Source: an uncultured Prevotellaceae bacterium
GTDB lineage: Bacteria > Bacteroidota > Bacteroidia > Bacteroidales > Bacteroidaceae
DNA: 10,019 nucleotides
Assembly (NCBI GenBank): GCA_945486445.1
Contig: CALYTD010000022.1
Location: 1-10,019 of the forward strand
Direction: 5' to 3'
Shown: positions 7,087-10,019 of the stretch, one piece after another
Position numbering within the stretch: position 1 is the first letter of the stretch
Layout: every line of letters begins with the position of its first letter
Made by a program: the position numbers and the translations under genes
The notes under the pieces: model-generated
Told to the model about the DNA's origin: nothing
What the model saw: only the letters and a program-made list of their open reading frames with translations
Databases searched by the model: none

Positions 7087-9702
7087 ATGTTGACAGCGAA
7101 AGAAATACGTGAATCTTTCAAATCATTCTTTGAAAGCAAAGGACACCTCATCGTACCATCAGCACCTATGGTGGTAAAAGATGACCCTACACTGATGTTT
7201 ACCAACGCTGGTATGAACCAGTTTAAGGACATCATTCTCGGAAACACAACTCCCAAGAGCCGCAGGCAGGCCGATACGCAAAAGTGTCTTCGTGTCTCTG
7301 GCAAGCACAACGACCTTGAAGAGGTAGGACATGACACCTACCACCACACCATGTTTGAAATGCTTGGCAACTGGTCTTTTGGTGACTACTTCAAGAAAGA
7401 AGCCATATCATGGGCATGGGAATACATTGTCGATGTATTAAAGATTGACCCTTCCGACCTATATGCAACAGTATTCGAAGGTTCAGAGGAAGAAGGACTG
7501 CAGCGCGATGATGAGGCAGCAAGCATATGGGAGCAGTATTTGCCCCAAGACCACATAATAAATGGTAACAAACATGATAACTTCTGGGAGATGGGTGACA
7601 CTGGACCATGCGGCCCCTGCTCAGAAATACATGTTGACTCACGTTCTAAAGAAGAAAAAGAAAAGATTCCTGGACGCGAGCTTGTAAACAAAGATCACCC
7701 GCAAGTGATAGAGATTTGGAACCTTGTATTCATGCAATTCAACCGCAAGGCTGACGGTTCTCTTGAAGGACTGCCTGCCAAGGTCATTGACACAGGCATG
7801 GGCTTTGAGCGACTTGTGCGCACATTGCAAGGCAAAACATCTAACTATGACACGGATATCTTCCAGCCTCTTATCACTGTTATGGCAGAGATGGCAGGAT
7901 GTAAATATGGTGAAGACGAGAAAAAAGACATCGCTCTGCGTGTTATTGTTGACCATCTGCGCGCCATTGCGTTTGCCATTGCAGACGGACAACTGCCTTC
8001 CAATGCAAAAGCCGGTTACGTTATACGCCGCATATTGCGTCGCGCTGTGCGTTATGGATACACTTTCCTTGGACAGAAAGAGGCCTTTATATACAAACTT
8101 GTCCCCACTCTTGTAGAAGAAATGGGTGCCGCATTCCCCGAACTCCCTGCACAACAGAAACTAATCATGAAAGTGATGCAAGAAGAGGAAGCATCATTTC
8201 TACGCACACTAGAGAACGGCATACGCCTTCTGCAAGGAGTTATCAACGAGACAAAGAGCGCAGGTAAGACAGAGATTGCAGGCGACAAAGCCTTCACATT
8301 GTTCGATACCTTTGGTTTTCCACTTGACCTCACAGAACTAATCTGTCGCGAACAGGGCATGACTGTTGACGGTAAAGGCTTTGACATTTGCATGCAGGAA
8401 CAGAAAAACCGGGCTCGTAACGCTGCTGAGGTACACCTCGGAGATTGGGTAATGGTAAAAGATGCAGAATCATCATTCGTTGGTTACGACTACACAGAAT
8501 ACCCCTGTCATATTGTAAAATACCGTGAGGTAAAGCAGAAGAAGAGCACTGCCTACGAGATGATACTCGACTACACTCCCTTCTACGGCGAAATGGGCGG
8601 TGAAATAGGTGACACCGGCGTACTCGTAAGTGAGAACGAAGAGATAAAAGTGCTTGATACGAAGAAGGAAAACGGCGTAGCAATACAGATTGTCAATAAG
8701 CTTCCAGAGAACCCGGAGGCAGAGTTCATGGCCTGTGTTGACATTGATCGCCGCCATGCCATAGAGTCAAACCACACCTGTACACACCTGCTTGACGCTG
8801 CATTGCGTGAAGTTCTCGGTACACATGTTGAGCAAAAAGGCTCGCTCGTAACTGCTGATTATCTACGTTTTGACTTCTCACACTTTGAGAAAGTCACCGC
8901 TGAGCAGTTACGCGAGGTAGAACATATCGTAAACAGGAACATTAGACAGAACATCCCTTTACAGGAATTCCGTGACACACCGATAGAAGAAGCAAAGCAA
9001 CTGGGTGCCATAGCATTATTCGGTGAGAAGTACGGCGACAAGGTGCGCGTTGTAAAATTCGGTAACAGTGTTGAATTTTGCGGCGGTTGCCACGCAAAGT
9101 CCACTGGCCAGATAGGCATGGTGCGTATAACAGCAGAAAGCAGTGTCGCTGCTGGAGTGCGCCGCATAGAGGCCATAACGGGCAAGGCGGTAGAGGAAAT
9201 GATGGATAATGCACAAGACATGATTAACGACCTCCGTGCCCTTTTCAACAATGCTCCTAACCTGATGGCAACAATTGAGAAAGCCATTAACGACAACAAG
9301 GAACTGCAAGCACAAGTGGACGAGTTCAAAGCACAGAAGGCTATGCAGTGCAAGGAGGCTCTCATAAGCAAAGCCAACGATGTAAACGGCATAAAAGTAA
9401 TATCCGGCATTTGTCCTGTTGACCCACAGAACGCCAAGGATATTGCCTTCCAATTGCGTGCACAGTTCCCGGAAAACCTCATAGTAGCATTAGGTTGTGA
9501 AGTAGGAGGCAAACCCAACATAACGGTAGCCCTTTCTGATGACCTTGTGGTGGCTGGCAAGAACGCAGGCAAGATAGTGCGTGAGGCAGGCAAACTCATT
9601 CAAGGTGGCGGAGGCGGACAGCCTCATTTTGCTACGGCAGGAGGCAAGAACGCAGAAGGCTTGAAGGCTGCCATTGACAAGATTGTAGAACTTTGCGTAT
9701 AG
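7087..9702 (+). CDS. alaS: Alanine--tRNA ligase
   Basis: AlaRS charges tRNA-Ala with alanine in the cytosol and edits mischarged serine or glycine. The 871 residues match the usual bacterial length (E. coli 876). The class II catalytic domain is N-terminal: motif 1 region around [10 protein letters not shown] (20-29), motif 2 region [13 protein letters not shown] (69-81) with [13 protein letters not shown] (90-102), and motif 3 GMGFERL (237-243). A helical tRNA-recognition region follows (about 245-455). The editing domain carries the zinc ligands H563 and H567 in HTCTH, and C665 and H669 in CGGCH. The C-terminal C-Ala (DHHA1) domain spans about 760-871, with a glycine-rich [14 protein letters not shown] stretch near 840-853. 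All core residues are present and the gene looks fully functional. The start at 7087 aligns with family N-termini ([10 protein letters not shown]). It is transcribed alone, between its own promoter and terminator. Confidence 0.98.
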   Translation: MLTAKEIRESFKSFFESKGHLIVPSAPMVVKDDPTLMFTNAGMNQFKDIILGNTTPKSRRQADTQKCLRVSGKHNDLEEVGHDTYHHTMFEMLGNWSFGDYFKKEAISWAWEYIVDVLKIDPSDLYATVFEGSEEEGLQRDDEAASIWEQYLPQDHIINGNKHDNFWEMGDTGPCGPCSEIHVDSRSKEEKEKIPGRELVNKDHPQVIEIWNLVFMQFNRKADGSLEGLPAKVIDTGMGFERLVRTLQGKTSNYDTDIFQPLITVMAEMAGCKYGEDEKKDIALRVIVDHLRAIAFAIADGQLPSNAKAGYVIRRILRRAVRYGYTFLGQKEAFIYKLVPTLVEEMGAAFPELPAQQKLIMKVMQEEEASFLRTLENGIRLLQGVINETKSAGKTEIAGDKAFTLFDTFGFPLDLTELICREQGMTVDGKGFDICMQEQKNRARNAAEVHLGDWVMVKDAESSFVGYDYTEYPCHIVKYREVKQKKSTAYEMILDYTPFYGEMGGEIGDTGVLVSENEEIKVLDTKKENGVAIQIVNKLPENPEAEFMACVDIDRRHAIESNHTCTHLLDAALREVLGTHVEQKGSLVTADYLRFDFSHFEKVTAEQLREVEHIVNRNIRQNIPLQEFRDTPIEEAKQLGAIALFGEKYGDKVRVVKFGNSVEFCGGCHAKSTGQIGMVRITAESSVAAGVRRIEAITGKAVEEMMDNAQDMINDLRALFNNAPNLMATIEKAINDNKELQAQVDEFKAQKAMQCKEALISKANDVNGIKVISGICPVDPQNAKDIAFQLRAQFPENLIVALGCEVGGKPNITVALSDDLVVAGKNAGKIVREAGKLIQGGGGGQPHFATAGGKNAEGLKAAIDKIVELCV

Positions 9703-9736
9703 AATATCGCACACAGCACAACAAAAGACATAGCAC

Positions 9737-9773
9737 AGGTGCAGCAGATTTATACTCTGCTGCACCTATTTTT
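9737..9773 (+). terminator. Rho-independent terminator of alaS
   Basis: A perfect 12-base stem AGGTGCAGCAGA (9737-9748) / TCTGCTGCACCT (9756-9767) closes a 7-base loop and is followed by ATTTTT. It lies 34 bases after the alaS stop. Confidence 0.92.
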
Positions 9774-9892
9774 GTTCTTATACAAAAGGACAATGATGAC
9801 ATAATACAGAATTGTTCATTAAGGCACCGATAACTATCCTCACCTTATTATAAGCGAAAATGGGCATATATCTAACAAGCCCCCTGAACTTT

Positions 9893-9957
9893 TCACACGG
9901 CATAGTGGTGTGAGTGCCATGGGAGTATCAAGTGTTATTTTTACCACTATACACTTG
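9893..9957. repeat. Cluster of three overlapping inverted repeats
   Basis: TCACAC (9893-9898) / GTGTGA (9908-9913), ATAGTGGT (9902-9909) / ACCACTAT (9943-9950) and CAAGTGT (9929-9935) / ACACTTG (9951-9957) are each exact. The first and second share bases 9908-9909, and the second and third abut at 9950/9951. The last arm covers the -33 element of the adjacent promoter. Confidence 0.5.
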
Positions 9958-9985
9958 CGAAAGTGAAATAAAAGCATTAACTTTG
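9954..9985 (+). promoter_or_regulatory. Probable promoter for a gene right of the window
   Basis: TAACTTTG (9978-9985) is an exact -7 match. CTTG (9954-9957), 20 bases upstream, is a one-mismatch -33 element. The -7 box is identical to that of alaS. No downstream gene is in view to confirm it. Confidence 0.5.
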
Positions 9986-10019
9986 AGGCTTGAAAAGCGG
10001 ACCATTAGATTATCAGGTG

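Larger units (their letters stand above)
9774..10019. other. Non-coding right end of the window
   Basis: No reading frame of useful length is present after the alaS terminator. Bases 9780-9890 show nothing recognisable. The rest holds clustered inverted repeats (9893-9957) and a rightward promoter (9954-9985), so this is probably the upstream region of the next gene. Confidence 0.6.

Noticed and set aside
8859..9599. 246-codon - strand frame inside alaS
   Set aside because: It is fully antisense to the editing and C-Ala domains of alaS and is a shadow frame.

Overview
The window looks like chromosomal DNA of a Bacteroidota bacterium, most likely order Bacteroidales and probably Prevotellaceae. 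Three things point there: Bacteroidota-style promoters (TTTG, a spacer of about 19-20 bases, then TAnnTTTG), A-rich leaders without Shine-Dalgarno motifs, and a TamB protein whose C-terminus has the form I associate with this phylum. The family-level placement rests on protein resemblance from memory and was not checked by a search.

Layout, left to right. (1) Bases 1-3351 (+) hold the 3' part of a TamB-like outer-envelope biogenesis gene whose start lies left of the window. It ends at a hairpin terminator whose 5' arm is tandemly duplicated. (2) Bases 3461-3642 hold nothing I can recognise. A strong promoter follows at 3643-3673, and its only apparent product is an RNA of about 105 nt ending in a hairpin plus six T (to 3783). 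I read this as a candidate small RNA. A second, bidirectional hairpin at 3807-3844 separates it from the convergent eut genes. (3) Bases 3869-6530 (-) hold an ethanolamine-degradation pair: eutC, and upstream of it, overlapping by 8 bases, an unusual 614-residue reading frame. That frame joins the first half of an APC-family permease (about residues 1-235) in frame to EutB lacking its first roughly 88 residues. (4) Bases 6531-7086 are an AT-rich divergent intergenic region. (5) Bases 7087-9702 (+) hold a full-length alaS with a clear promoter and a near-perfect terminator. (6) Bases 9774-10019 contain nested inverted repeats and a promoter facing right, presumably for a gene outside the window.

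The eut genes would encode uptake of ethanolamine and its adenosylcobalamin-dependent cleavage to acetaldehyde and ammonia. No microcompartment shell gene, reactivase (eutA) or aldehyde dehydrogenase is in the window, so this resembles a minimal cytosolic version. In this sequence the permease has lost its second half and EutB its N-terminus. This is best explained by an in-frame deletion of roughly 1 kb across the permease-eutB boundary, or by an assembly error. All the EutB substrate-binding residues I could align are still present. tamB and alaS are housekeeping genes and look ordinary.
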